Counted from the stretch's first letter, positions 5,960-13,887 are shown. The stretch: 40,558 nt of DNA from Elusimicrobiaceae bacterium (GCA_017475405.1 JAFVFN010000009.1:1-40558); one strand, 5' to 3'. Program-made: numbers and translations. The notes: generated from the sequence alone by a model not told the origin.

Positions 5960-7807
5960 ATGGGTATTGTGATAGTATTTTTTGTTGTCCTGCTAATTGT
6001 TCTTTTATGCAAAATGAGTAGCAAAGATTCTACAATTAACGATTTGAGGAATGAGATTAAACAACTTAACGTGAATAATCATATATTGGAGCAGAGTTCA
6101 TTAAAGTTGCTAGAAATGCTCCGCCCAATTACCAAAGAGCCCCAGGTATTCTTAGATCGCTTGTATAATAAATGTCTTAATGAATTAAACGGAGAAAATT
6201 ATTCTTTTTTGAAGGCGAAAGAAGAACACATACGGCTTTGGGAAGATTTACAGGCTCCCAAACTGCCAAAGACGTTTGTTAATTATGTCCACAAATACAA
6301 TAGCATCCATCATCAAGAACAAGCAATTAAGGAAATCGATGCCTACCTCCTAGAAAACCCCGAGAAAAAGTACAAGGAACCAAATTCTTACACAAAAAAG
6401 GATGAGTTCGTCATCCAAGAGTTCAATACAATATATGAAATTTATTTTCATTTTTACCAACGGTTATTGAGAATGTATCAAAAGACGTATGATTTAAATG
6501 TAGAAAATACCAAACAAGCCAAACTAATAGAGAGAAACCTAGCGAAAATCGATTCTCAAAAAGGTAAAAATGAATTAGAACTCCAACGAAAAGAAACTAT
6601 GCTTGAGAAAAAAATAGAAGTTGAAAAAGCCAAAATCAACAAACAGCGAGAAGAACTGGAGCAAGAGTGTATCTCTAAACGTCAAGAACTTAAGAAAAAG
6701 CTTGAGATTGAAAAAATAAAGCAAGAACAAGAATTTTCATCAAAGTCTCATGAACTCAAGGAATATGAAGCCAAGATTAACGAAATTATAGACGAAAAGT
6801 ATGCCAAATTAGAGCAAGATAAACAAACCCTACTAAATACTTTAAAACAAAAATTAAAAGAAACTGGAGAATCATATGGTGGTCTGTCCGCGGAGACAGA
6901 TACGGATTACCTTGATAGATTCGTTCAGTATTTTAAAGATAAAAAGCATTCGGCTATTACTTCCAGCCAAATAGTGGCGGATCTCAAACGAGAGCAAAAA
7001 GCCAAAATTAAAGATTTACGCAAATATGAATACATTATAGATGCTTATGAAAAGATGTTTCCGTGGTTATCCGATTTTAAAGAATACCCGATGGAGGCTG
7101 TATTAAAAGCCAATGCGGATGACCAAGAGGAAGAGGAAGTGCTCACGCACTATCTGTCACAGGAAGAGAGAGAATCTTTAACCAAAACTGAGAAATTCCA
7201 ACGTGTGTTAGACAGGTATGAAGATTCCTATGATAAAACAAACTGGCAAATTGGACTATTTTACGAGCGTTACATAGGATACACATACGATATCAAGCAG
7301 TGGAAAGTGATCATGAATGGTGCAAAAAAGCGTTGGCAAGATATGGGGATTGATATCATTGCGTCAAAAGATGGAAAAACTGAACTGATCCAATGTAAAT
7401 ATTGGGCAGCGAGCAAAACCATATACGAAAACTATATATTTCAGTTATTTGGTACCACAATGGATTATATTATGGAGCATTTTCCGGAAGAAGATCCTTG
7501 GCAAATTCTGAAAAAAGGGATAGTGACTCCAGTATTTGTTACTTCGACTCAGGTGTCCGATACCGCTCGAAGGGTTGCCAATATTTTAAACATAGATTTA
7601 CGAGAAAATGTAAAGCTGGATAAGAAATATCCCAAGATTAAGTGTAATCCCGATTCGCCTGAAGGAAAAATATTCCACTTGCCCTTTGATCAGCAATATG
7701 ACAACTTTCAACTTGGGAATAACCCGAATGCTTTTTATGCAAAAACTGTAGCCGAAGCCGAGAAAATGGGCTTCAGAAGGGCGTATCGGTGGCATCCAAC
7801 AGAATAG
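5960..7807 (+). CDS. Membrane-anchored coiled-coil protein with C-terminal Mrr-like restriction endonuclease domain
   Basis: 615 aa. Residues 3-18 (IVIVFFVVLLIVLLCK) form one transmembrane anchor. Residues about 20-50 and 180-300 are long Lys/Glu-rich heptad-like segments typical of coiled coils. Residues about 440-560 look like a PD-(D/E)XK nuclease of the Mrr type: WQDMGIDIIASKDGKTELIQ followed by CKYW supplies the conserved Asp and the Q-x-K pair. A C-terminal tail (HLPFDQQYDNF, FYAKTVAEAEKMGFRRAYRW) looks conserved but I cannot name it. Family knowledge says Mrr-like domains cleave DNA, often modified or foreign DNA. The gene stands alone with its own promoter in a mobile-element cargo zone next to Fic and AAA genes, so a phage- or plasmid-defence role is a reasonable inference. 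No modification enzyme or partner gene is adjacent. Confidence 0.8.
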   Translation: MGIVIVFFVVLLIVLLCKMSSKDSTINDLRNEIKQLNVNNHILEQSSLKLLEMLRPITKEPQVFLDRLYNKCLNELNGENYSFLKAKEEHIRLWEDLQAPKLPKTFVNYVHKYNSIHHQEQAIKEIDAYLLENPEKKYKEPNSYTKKDEFVIQEFNTIYEIYFHFYQRLLRMYQKTYDLNVENTKQAKLIERNLAKIDSQKGKNELELQRKETMLEKKIEVEKAKINKQREELEQECISKRQELKKKLEIEKIKQEQEFSSKSHELKEYEAKINEIIDEKYAKLEQDKQTLLNTLKQKLKETGESYGGLSAETDTDYLDRFVQYFKDKKHSAITSSQIVADLKREQKAKIKDLRKYEYIIDAYEKMFPWLSDFKEYPMEAVLKANADDQEEEEVLTHYLSQEERESLTKTEKFQRVLDRYEDSYDKTNWQIGLFYERYIGYTYDIKQWKVIMNGAKKRWQDMGIDIIASKDGKTELIQCKYWAASKTIYENYIFQLFGTTMDYIMEHFPEEDPWQILKKGIVTPVFVTSTQVSDTARRVANILNIDLRENVKLDKKYPKIKCNPDSPEGKIFHLPFDQQYDNFQLGNNPNAFYAKTVAEAEKMGFRRAYRWHPTE

Positions 7808-7846
7808 CATCCTGGCATATTGTAAAGATGTAGAGTCTTATTCTAC

Positions 7847-7876
7847 TTGACTTATCTCCCAATAGTAAGCGTGAAT
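7847..7876 (+). promoter_or_regulatory. Promoter of the recombinase operon
   Basis: TTGACT (7847-7852), 18-nt spacer, GTGAAT (7871-7876), then GTAGTACG. Spacing and -10 sequence are identical to the two palindrome promoters at 4528 and 5854. It overlaps the left arm of the nested inverted repeat at 7850-7915. Confidence 0.55.
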
Positions 7877-7915
7877 GTAGTACGAAGTAAAAATCGCTTA
7901 CTTAAGGAGATAAGT
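7850..7915. repeat. Nested inverted repeat immediately upstream of the recombinase operon
   Basis: Outer arms ACTTATCTCC (7850-7859) and GGAGATAAGT (7906-7915) are perfect complements. Inner arms AGTAAGCG (7864-7871) and CGCTTACT (7895-7902) are also perfect. They are separated by 4 and 3 nt and enclose a 23-nt centre. The right outer arm contains the ribosome-binding site and ends one base before the ATG. The left outer arm overlaps the -35 box. It could be an operator, a recombinase binding site, or a hairpin masking the ribosome-binding site. Confidence 0.7.
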
Positions 7916-7916
7916 T

Positions 7917-8225
7917 ATGAAGAAAAATACCAAAAAATCAGTAACAAAAACTAAAACCACGCAACCCGCTGTTTTGCGGGTGGTTAGCCCTATCACGCCC
8001 GAAGAAACCTCACTTGAAAACCTGCCAGTTAGGCCGCGCGATAACCGTTTGCCTGCGCCGGGGAGTATCATCACAAAAACCTACCGCGGTAAAACCATAG
8101 AAGTAAAAGTATTGGAAAACGGCTTTGAATACGAAGGAAAAGTGTTCAAAAGCATCTCGCGCGTAGCGATGACGATTGTCAGACGTTCAATCAGTGGTTA
8201 CGTATTCTTTGGGCTTACCAAATGA
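7917..8225 (+). CDS. DUF2924 protein, N-terminally short
   Basis: 102 aa, ATG with AAGGAG upstream. The C-terminal part has the DUF2924 pattern: RLPAPGSIITKTYRGKTIEV, FEYEGKVFKSISRVAMTI and a final GYVFFGL. Full-length family members also have an N-terminal segment with a Trp-rich motif, seen in the paralogue at 8418-8867 but replaced here by a Lys/Thr-rich tail (KKNTKKSVTKTKTT). The family is of unknown function and is commonly encoded next to a large serine recombinase, as here. It is the first gene of the four-gene operon and overlaps the next gene by ATGA. A recombination-directionality or accessory DNA-binding role is inference only. Confidence 0.8.
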   Translation: MKKNTKKSVTKTKTTQPAVLRVVSPITPEETSLENLPVRPRDNRLPAPGSIITKTYRGKTIEVKVLENGFEYEGKVFKSISRVAMTIVRRSISGYVFFGLTK

Positions 8226-8452
8226 CCCCGCGTCATCTGCCACCGGTATCGGGACGATTTATCAAGGGTCGCTCGGGCAATCCCTTGGGGCGGCCCAAGG
8301 TGATGGAAGACAAAGAACTAATACTACTTGCCATCAAATTTTTTGATACATTTGCCAAAGTATATTTCCGGCAAGGGGATTCCAACAGACGGCTAGAGAG
8401 GATAAAGCAAATACTTTATGAGAAGAAAGTGCTACCTACCAAAAAGTTTTGA
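8222..8452 (+). CDS. Short DUF5681 protein
   Basis: 76 aa, starting in an ATGA overlap with the preceding DUF2924 gene. Residues 12-26 carry FIKGRSGNPLGRPKV, the DUF5681 signature also present in the larger protein at 1515-2597, followed by a helical tail. The position inside the recombinase operon and the coupled start support a real gene. Function unknown; the basic Gly/Asn-rich motif suggests nucleic-acid binding. Confidence 0.75.
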   Translation: MTPRHLPPVSGRFIKGRSGNPLGRPKVMEDKELILLAIKFFDTFAKVYFRQGDSNRRLERIKQILYEKKVLPTKKF

Positions 8453-8867
8453 CGAACTTAGAGGACTATCAGAAGAAAAATTGCAGTTCTACTGGGAAAC
8501 ATTTTACACGTACCCTATGAAGGGGCGTAAGGCCAAATGGCGGCCCTTGTGGTATGCTATCCAATGCGAATCAGGGCGCTGTAAACTGCCGGAGAAATAC
8601 ATCACGCGGCTTGAACGGTATGCAAATAATCCGGACAAGTACATTGAGCGTGCGCATAAGAACCGATACGCTCTGTCCGTCGGAACGCTACTCACTAAAA
8701 AGTATAAGGGGAAAATCTACCAAGTAACCGTCAAAGGCGAGCAAGAATACGAATACGAGGGGAAAATTTATCCCAATTTGACGGTGGTTGCATCCAGAAT
8801 ATGCAATTGCCATGTGAGCGGCCCGGCATTTTTTGGACTCATGGAGCGGAAAAATGGCAAAAGTTAA
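8418..8867 (+). CDS. DUF2924 protein, full length
   Basis: 149 aa. It overlaps the end of the previous gene by 35 nt, with GAGGAT upstream as a weak ribosome-binding site. The N-terminal half (LRGLSEEKLQFYWETFYTYP, KWRPLWYAIQC) and the C-terminal half (LSVGTLLTKKYKGKIYQVTV, YEYEGKIYPNLTVVASRI, GPAFFGL) together give the complete DUF2924 layout. It is a divergent paralogue of the protein at 7917-8225 and sits directly before the recombinase, overlapping its start by 14 nt. Such pairs of DUF2924 genes flanking a DUF5681 gene are unusual in my experience. Function unknown, presumably related to the recombinase. Confidence 0.85.
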   Translation: MRRKCYLPKSFDELRGLSEEKLQFYWETFYTYPMKGRKAKWRPLWYAIQCESGRCKLPEKYITRLERYANNPDKYIERAHKNRYALSVGTLLTKKYKGKIYQVTVKGEQEYEYEGKIYPNLTVVASRICNCHVSGPAFFGLMERKNGKS

Positions 8868-10467
8868 TTGTGCGGTATATACACGTAAATCCAACGAGCG
8901 TGGGCTAGACTCGGAGTTTAGTTCCTTGCAAAACCAGGAAGATGCCTGTAAGGCCTATATTCTCTCGCAAGCGTTCAACGGGTGGGAGTATTACAAAACC
9001 TTTGAGGACGGCGGGATTAGCGGCGGTACGATGGAGCGCCCCGGCTTGCAGGCCCTTTTGGAGGAAATCCGCGCCCATAGGATACAGGTAGTGGTTGTTT
9101 ATAAAGTGGACCGCCTATCGCGTTCTATCTTTGATTTCCACAAAATGATGCAGGAATTTTCCAAGTACGAGTGTAACTTCGTATCTATCACGCAGTCGTT
9201 TGACACGAGTAACTCCATGGGCAAGTTGACGCTTAATATGCTCTTGTCTTTTGCCCAGTTTGAGCGGGAAGTATCGGCAGAGCGCGTGCGCGATAAACTG
9301 GCCGCCACCAAGGCCAAAGGGATGTGGGTAGGCGGAGTGCCGTCTATCGGATATGACCTCAAGGACAAACAGTTAGTGCCTAACGAGCAAGAGGCGGCGA
9401 CGGTGCGGCTTATCTTTCAAAAATACCTGGAGCTCGGCAATATTATGGCGGTGGCCGAGTGGATGAATGCACAGGGCCACCGCAGCAAACGGTGGAAAAC
9501 GAAAAAGGGGGAAGATCGGGGCGGAAAGCCGTTTAGCCATAGTTCTATCTTAAAGATTTTGTCTAACCCCTTGTATGTGGGCAAAATGCCCCATTTTACG
9601 GCTAAAAAAGTCTACCCGGGCAAGCAACCGGCCCTTATCTCCCCAGAAGTGTTTGAGGCCGTGCAAGCAAAGGTAGGCAATTATAAAAACGGTTTGCGGG
9701 AATATAGAGCATATATTCGCAAGCAAACGCTGATGGCGGACAAACTGTTTGACGACAGGGGAACCCCTTATAAACTGACCAGTACCACTAAAAACGGGCA
9801 GAAATTCCAATATTATTTTATCCGCAAAGGGGTCCATATCCCGGTAATCCAGTTGGACGGGTTTGTGCTGGATGCCATACGCAGGGCTGATTTGTCTTCC
9901 GTAGATTTACAGGCGGATAGTAACCAAATTACCTCTGATGAGGTCAAAAAGTGCCTTAAACGGGTAATTTGTGTGAAAAAGGGTACGAACTGCCGTTTAC
10001 AGATTGTGTTGGATAAATGGGCGTTTTTGGATATTTGCCGCAAGTATCCAAAACAGGTGCACTTGCCGACGAGTCCGATTACGCCGGAAGTAGAAGAAGA
10101 AACACTCACGTTGCGGGATGAATTTTACATAGACAATGTTTCATCCACCCGCTTGCAACACGGAACGGCGCAAAATATACTGACCGTACGCCAACTAAAT
10201 GAAAGTTTAGTGCGTGGTCTAGCCCGGGCGTGGAAACTAAAAAAACTATTAGAAAAGGGGCTGACAACCCGCGAGTGGGAAAAGGCCAGTGGCATGAATA
10301 AGCGCAACTTCGCGCGGTATATCCATCTGTGCTATTTATCCCCACGTATTGTGGGAGATATTTTGGAATACAAAAATCCGCGCAATTTGACGTTGAAGGA
10401 ACTGATGAACTTAGCGGAAAGCAATGTGGATTTTGAGAGACAGGAAAAAATTTTTATGGGACAATGA
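8854..10467 (+). CDS. Large serine recombinase (probable element integrase)
   Basis: 537 aa from the ATG at 8854 (MAKVNCAVYTRKS), with GGAG upstream; an earlier in-frame ATG at 8833 is less well placed. Residues 1-150 form a resolvase catalytic domain: VYTRKS with the nucleophilic Ser, SLQNQED, VYKVDRLSRS and FAQFEREVSAERVRDKLAA. Residues about 165-285 match the recombinase domain (PNEQEAATVRLIFQKYLELG, FSHSSILKILSNPLYVGK). The usual Cys-containing zinc ribbon is missing; instead there is LFDDRGTPYKLTSTT, typical of a subgroup that accompanies DUF2924 proteins. It is the last gene of its operon and the last gene before the biosynthetic cluster, so the right end of the element should lie close to its stop. 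The attachment site was not identified. Confidence 0.92.
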   Translation: MAKVNCAVYTRKSNERGLDSEFSSLQNQEDACKAYILSQAFNGWEYYKTFEDGGISGGTMERPGLQALLEEIRAHRIQVVVVYKVDRLSRSIFDFHKMMQEFSKYECNFVSITQSFDTSNSMGKLTLNMLLSFAQFEREVSAERVRDKLAATKAKGMWVGGVPSIGYDLKDKQLVPNEQEAATVRLIFQKYLELGNIMAVAEWMNAQGHRSKRWKTKKGEDRGGKPFSHSSILKILSNPLYVGKMPHFTAKKVYPGKQPALISPEVFEAVQAKVGNYKNGLREYRAYIRKQTLMADKLFDDRGTPYKLTSTTKNGQKFQYYFIRKGVHIPVIQLDGFVLDAIRRADLSSVDLQADSNQITSDEVKKCLKRVICVKKGTNCRLQIVLDKWAFLDICRKYPKQVHLPTSPITPEVEEETLTLRDEFYIDNVSSTRLQHGTAQNILTVRQLNESLVRGLARAWKLKKLLEKGLTTREWEKASGMNKRNFARYIHLCYLSPRIVGDILEYKNPRNLTLKELMNLAESNVDFERQEKIFMGQ

Positions 10468-10541
10468 GTCATACCGTGAAAAATTTGTTTTATCAGGCTA
10501 TTTTAGTTATCATAGTAATATAGGGTTTTTAAGGAGAATAT

Positions 10542-11273
10542 ATGACATCCACTCGTAAAATTGCATTAGTTACAGGGGCTAGCCGCGGAATTGGGTTCGC
10601 GATTGCCAAACAGCTAGCTCAAGACGGTTTTGATATTTGGCTTAATTACCGTTCTAACCACCAAGCGGCACAGGAAGCTAAAAAAATAGTGGAAGAATTT
10701 GGGACTACCTGCACCCTACTTCCTTTTGACGTAGCCGATAGCAAAGCTGTTCAAGAAGTATTAAATCCGTTACTTGCTAAACAAACACCTTATGCGCTCA
10801 TTAATAACGCTGGTATTCGTAAGGATAATTTACTCATTTTTATGCAGGACAAAGAGTGGACGGATGTAATCTCTACTATCCTTGGTGGATTTCATAATGT
10901 TACTAAAACTGTTTTAGCAGCTATGATACATGCCAAACAGGGTCGGATTGTGAATATTGCTTCTTCTGCCGCCCACGCACCGGTACCGGGGCAGACCAAT
11001 TATTCGGCAGCTAAGGCAGGTATTATAGGCGCTACGCGTAGTTTGGCTGCAGAAGTAGCCAAACGTAATATTTTAGTGAATGCTGTTTCCCCCGGGTTTA
11101 TTGAGACGGAAATGCTAGAAGGGTTACCTATTGATAAAATTTTACCGCTCATTCCGTTGCACCGTTTGGGTAAGCCGGAAGAAGTAGCTCATTTGGTTTC
11201 TTTTTTGTGTTCGGAGAAAGCGTCTTATATAACCGGACAGGCATTTCAGATCAACGGTGGAATTTGCGTATAA
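10542..11273 (+). CDS. 3-oxoacyl-ACP reductase (FabG-like; ApeQ-type ketoreductase)
   Basis: 243 aa, ATG with AAGGAG upstream. Short-chain dehydrogenase fold with cofactor loop TGASRGIG (11-18), NNAG (88-91), catalytic Ser near 141-142, Tyr154 and Lys158 in NYSAAKAG, and a C-terminal ITGQAFQINGGICV. The reaction is NADPH-dependent reduction of beta-ketoacyl-ACP to 3-hydroxyacyl-ACP. As first gene of the polyene cluster, followed by ketosynthase, ACP and dehydratases, it most likely provides the reduction step of each polyene elongation cycle; a housekeeping fatty-acid role cannot be excluded from sequence alone. A 32-nt gap containing a promoter-like TATAAT separates it from the next gene. 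Confidence 0.93.
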   Translation: MTSTRKIALVTGASRGIGFAIAKQLAQDGFDIWLNYRSNHQAAQEAKKIVEEFGTTCTLLPFDVADSKAVQEVLNPLLAKQTPYALINNAGIRKDNLLIFMQDKEWTDVISTILGGFHNVTKTVLAAMIHAKQGRIVNIASSAAHAPVPGQTNYSAAKAGIIGATRSLAAEVAKRNILVNAVSPGFIETEMLEGLPIDKILPLIPLHRLGKPEEVAHLVSFLCSEKASYITGQAFQINGGICV

Positions 11274-11290
11274 ACAGTCTTTGTTAAACT

Positions 11291-11298
11291 GGTATAAT
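11291..11298 (+). promoter_or_regulatory. Extended -10 promoter directly before the first ketosynthase (possible leaderless start)
   Basis: TGGTATAAT (TATAAT at 11293-11298) ends 7 nt before the ATG at 11306, and no Shine-Dalgarno sequence precedes that ATG. If used, transcription would begin at or next to the A of the start codon. Confidence 0.55.
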
Positions 11299-11305
11299 AA
11301 CAAGT

Positions 11306-12526
11306 ATGGATGATTCTAACACGGTTGTAATTACAGCAATGGGAGCTACCTCGCCTTATGGGCAAGGGGTGGATGCCCTGTGGAATGGCATGTTATCTTC
11401 TCAAAACTGTATGCATACTGTGCCGGAGTTGGAAGCTTTGGAAATGGTTAATACCAAAGTAGCCGCCACCGTACCTGATGCCGATTACTCTTTTATTCCC
11501 CGAAAATACCGCCGGAGCATGAGCCGAATGGGACTTTACGCCTGTTGTGCTGCCCAAGAAGCTCTTAAGCAAGCAGGATATGACGTGGCTCCTAACAAGT
11601 TAGGTTTCTTTATGGGTTCCACGCTGAATAGCATATCCGTGTGGATGGAATTAACCGGTTACAGCCAAGGCGCACATTTAGAATTAGTTAAAACATCCGA
11701 TTTCTTGCAAATTATGAATCACTCTCCGTTGGCGGGGGTATGCCAGGCACTTAAAATAAACGGCCCTGCTATGGGTGGGAGCGAAGCCTGTGCCACTGGT
11801 CTAATGAATATGGGTCTTGGATTTTTAGCTATTCGCCAAGGTCTTGTAGAACAAGCATTGTGTGGCGGTACGGAAGAGTATCATCCGATGTTTAGTGCCT
11901 GTTTTGATATTATGCAAGCCACCTCTAAAAATTCGAACGATAACCCTTCTGCTGCTTGCCGTCCATTTGATAAGAGCCGGACCGGGTTGGTTGTGGCTGA
12001 AGGTTGTGGACTCGTATTTATGGAGAGCAAGAAAAGTGCTATAAAACGCGGTGCTCCTATTTTGGCGGAAGTGTTAGGTTTTTATGCGAATACAGAAACG
12101 GAAAATATGGCTTATCCTTCGGCTGAAACTTTAAAAGCTTGTATGCAAGGTGCTTTAGAAAATGCTCATGTGAAAGCCGAAGAAGTTGATTTACTAAATG
12201 CTCATGCCACAGGGACAATAGCCGGCGATATTGCTGAAACGCAGGCAGCCTATGATGTGTTTGGGCCCAAATTACGGATCAATAGCCTTAAAGGACACCT
12301 GGGGCATACCATGGGTGCAAGTGGAACCCTAGAAAGTATTGCCTGTATTAAAATGCTACAACATAACACCTTGTTACCAACGAAAAATTTGAAGCAAGTA
12401 GATGAAAGGTGTGCTCCATTACAATACAATGCACAACTGCAAAACATCCCTTTGAATATAATTATGAAAAACAGTTTTGCCATTGGCGGCAATAACTGTT
12501 CCCTACTTCTTAGGAGGCCTCTGTGA
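11306..12526 (+). CDS. Beta-ketoacyl-ACP synthase (FabF-like; ApeR-type)
   Basis: 406 aa. Thiolase-fold condensing enzyme with active-site Cys162 in GGSEACATGLM, His300 in LLNAHATGT and His334 in KGHLGHTMGASG, the Cys-His-His triad of decarboxylating elongation synthases. It joins malonyl-ACP to an acyl-enzyme intermediate. Two ketosynthases plus a chain-length factor occur in this cluster. This one, without an adjacent chain-length factor, resembles the stand-alone ApeR-type enzyme of aryl-polyene clusters, while the one at 20666 is paired. The stop overlaps the GTG start of the ACP gene (GTGA), so the two are translationally coupled. Confidence 0.93.
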   Translation: MDDSNTVVITAMGATSPYGQGVDALWNGMLSSQNCMHTVPELEALEMVNTKVAATVPDADYSFIPRKYRRSMSRMGLYACCAAQEALKQAGYDVAPNKLGFFMGSTLNSISVWMELTGYSQGAHLELVKTSDFLQIMNHSPLAGVCQALKINGPAMGGSEACATGLMNMGLGFLAIRQGLVEQALCGGTEEYHPMFSACFDIMQATSKNSNDNPSAACRPFDKSRTGLVVAEGCGLVFMESKKSAIKRGAPILAEVLGFYANTETENMAYPSAETLKACMQGALENAHVKAEEVDLLNAHATGTIAGDIAETQAAYDVFGPKLRINSLKGHLGHTMGASGTLESIACIKMLQHNTLLPTKNLKQVDERCAPLQYNAQLQNIPLNIIMKNSFAIGGNNCSLLLRRPL

Positions 12527-12783
12527 TTACACGTGAAGAAATTATTAAACGCACCAATGATGCTCTCAAAAAAGAATTTGAGTTCACGGATGCACAACTT
12601 ACCCCCACTGCCCAACTTAGAGATGATTTATGTTTGGACAGTTTAGACGCTGTAGATATGGTAGTGGTACTAGAACAACAGTTTGGTGTTACGTTGCGCC
12701 AGGGTTACGATTTGCGCACTATTGTAACATTAAACGACTTGTATGATTTTATCGAAAAATTAGCCCGAACTCATAACAAATAA
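12523..12783 (+). CDS. Acyl carrier protein 1
   Basis: 86 aa with a GTG start overlapping the ketosynthase stop; AGGAGG stands 5 nt upstream. The phosphopantetheine attachment site is Ser40 in LCLDSLDAVDMV. The protein is acidic and helical, as expected for a carrier. It holds growing chains for the ketosynthase, reductase and dehydratases of the cluster. A second, diverged ACP lies at 20406; two ACPs are typical of aryl-polyene systems, where they may serve priming and elongation respectively. Confidence 0.93.
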   Translation: MITREEIIKRTNDALKKEFEFTDAQLTPTAQLRDDLCLDSLDAVDMVVVLEQQFGVTLRQGYDLRTIVTLNDLYDFIEKLARTHNK

Positions 12784-12784
12784 T

Positions 12785-13513
12785 ATGGAGCGTTTGCGCA
12801 CAGCTTTTAATACCATTTGTATTGGGGGCGCAGCAATAGTTTGGTTGTTTATTTCTGCTTTGATCGCGTTTCCTTTTTTATGGCTCAAATCAAAGAATAG
12901 AGACAGAGCTGTGCGTAAATTTGTATATGTTCAGTCATGCGGAATTGTGTTCTTTATGCGGTTAGCGAGTAAAGCGTTTCGCGTAGAAAAAGCGGAGCGT
13001 CCACAAGGAAGTTGTGTTGTGGTAGCCAATCACGCTTCGGCATTGGATTTATACACAATTAGTGCTTTTAGATTTAACAATGTAGTTTACATTACGAAAG
13101 GTTGGGTGTTTAAACTACCGTTTTTCCGTTATGTTATGAAAGGAGCTGGCTATGTAGATGCCGAAACAACTTCTCCAACCGAAATGTTAGGCATATGTAA
13201 ACAGGCGGTGCAAAAAGGATGTGACATTGTATTGTTTCCTCAGGGGACTCGTAAGGATCCGCGTGCACGATTTAAGAGTGGGGCTTTTTACTTGGCGGAG
13301 CAACTAAATTTACCTGTAGTTCCGATTGCTATTGTGGGCACGCATAAAATGCTCTCTGTTGGTAGTTTTTGGATTAAACCCGCCAAGATTGTGCTAAAAG
13401 CGTTTCCCGCCAAATACCCTAGTGACTACCCCGGAGAGTTGGGACATTTACACATGGCACAAGACGTAAAAAAACAAGTTATGGATTTTGTAGATAAGGA
13501 GGAATTTGCATGA
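12785..13513 (+). CDS. PlsC-type 1-acylglycerol-3-phosphate acyltransferase
   Basis: 242 aa. An N-terminal hydrophobic segment (IVWLFISALIAFPFLWL) is followed by the acyltransferase motif NHASALD (His83 and Asp88, the HX4D pair), FPQGTRKDPRARFKSGA as the glycerolipid-binding block, and LPVVPIAIVGTHKM. The family transfers acyl groups from ACP or CoA to lipid acceptors at the membrane. In this cluster it is one of two acyltransferases that could attach the polyene acyl chain or a fatty acid to the lipid anchor. It begins 1 nt after the ACP stop without a strong ribosome-binding site, pointing to coupled translation. Confidence 0.9.
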   Translation: MERLRTAFNTICIGGAAIVWLFISALIAFPFLWLKSKNRDRAVRKFVYVQSCGIVFFMRLASKAFRVEKAERPQGSCVVVANHASALDLYTISAFRFNNVVYITKGWVFKLPFFRYVMKGAGYVDAETTSPTEMLGICKQAVQKGCDIVLFPQGTRKDPRARFKSGAFYLAEQLNLPVVPIAIVGTHKMLSVGSFWIKPAKIVLKAFPAKYPSDYPGELGHLHMAQDVKKQVMDFVDKEEFA

Positions 13514-13887
13514 AAAAAATCACGGTTGTATTGTTGTTAGCAAGCCTAGGGCTAGTGGGATGCCGGACATTTCCGCCGGTTCATAACATAGAACATCAAG
13601 CCGTAGCAGTCAATGATCAACAAAAAGTGGGTAAAGCCATTATTGCGGGTGCCACACAAAGAGGATGGGAAGCAGAACAAATTCAACCCGGGCTTATTCA
13701 AGCTACTTTAAATCGCCGTTCACATCAGGTGGTAGTAGAAATCCCGTATAGAGCTGATTTCTACTCTATCTTGTATAAGGATAGTGAAAATTTACGATAC
13801 GACAATAAAAAAGGAACTATTCACCCTCGGTATAACACTTGGATTATTTATTTAAATCGTTCTATCAGTGCCGAGCTTGCCAACTAA
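13510..13887 (+). CDS. Small lipoprotein of the polyene cluster
   Basis: 125 aa; AAGGAGG precedes the ATG, which overlaps the previous stop by 4 nt. The signal peptide (KKITVVLLLASLGLVGC) ends in lipobox LVGC with the lipidated Cys at 18. The mature part (GKAIIAGATQRGWEAEQIQP, RSHQVVVEIPYRADFYSILY) is a short alpha/beta domain seen in small lipoproteins of aryl-polyene clusters; the biochemical role is unknown. Location at the inner face of the outer membrane or in the periplasm is inferred from the lipobox. It sits between a membrane acyltransferase and a dehydratase, so a role in product transfer or presentation is possible. Confidence 0.8.
   Translation: MKKITVVLLLASLGLVGCRTFPPVHNIEHQAVAVNDQQKVGKAIIAGATQRGWEAEQIQPGLIQATLNRRSHQVVVEIPYRADFYSILYKDSENLRYDNKKGTIHPRYNTWIIYLNRSISAELAN

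Noticed and set aside
7850..7915. Nested inverted repeat as a single-unit CRISPR or as a rho-independent terminator
   Set aside because: No spacer-repeat series is present, and no T tract follows either arm.
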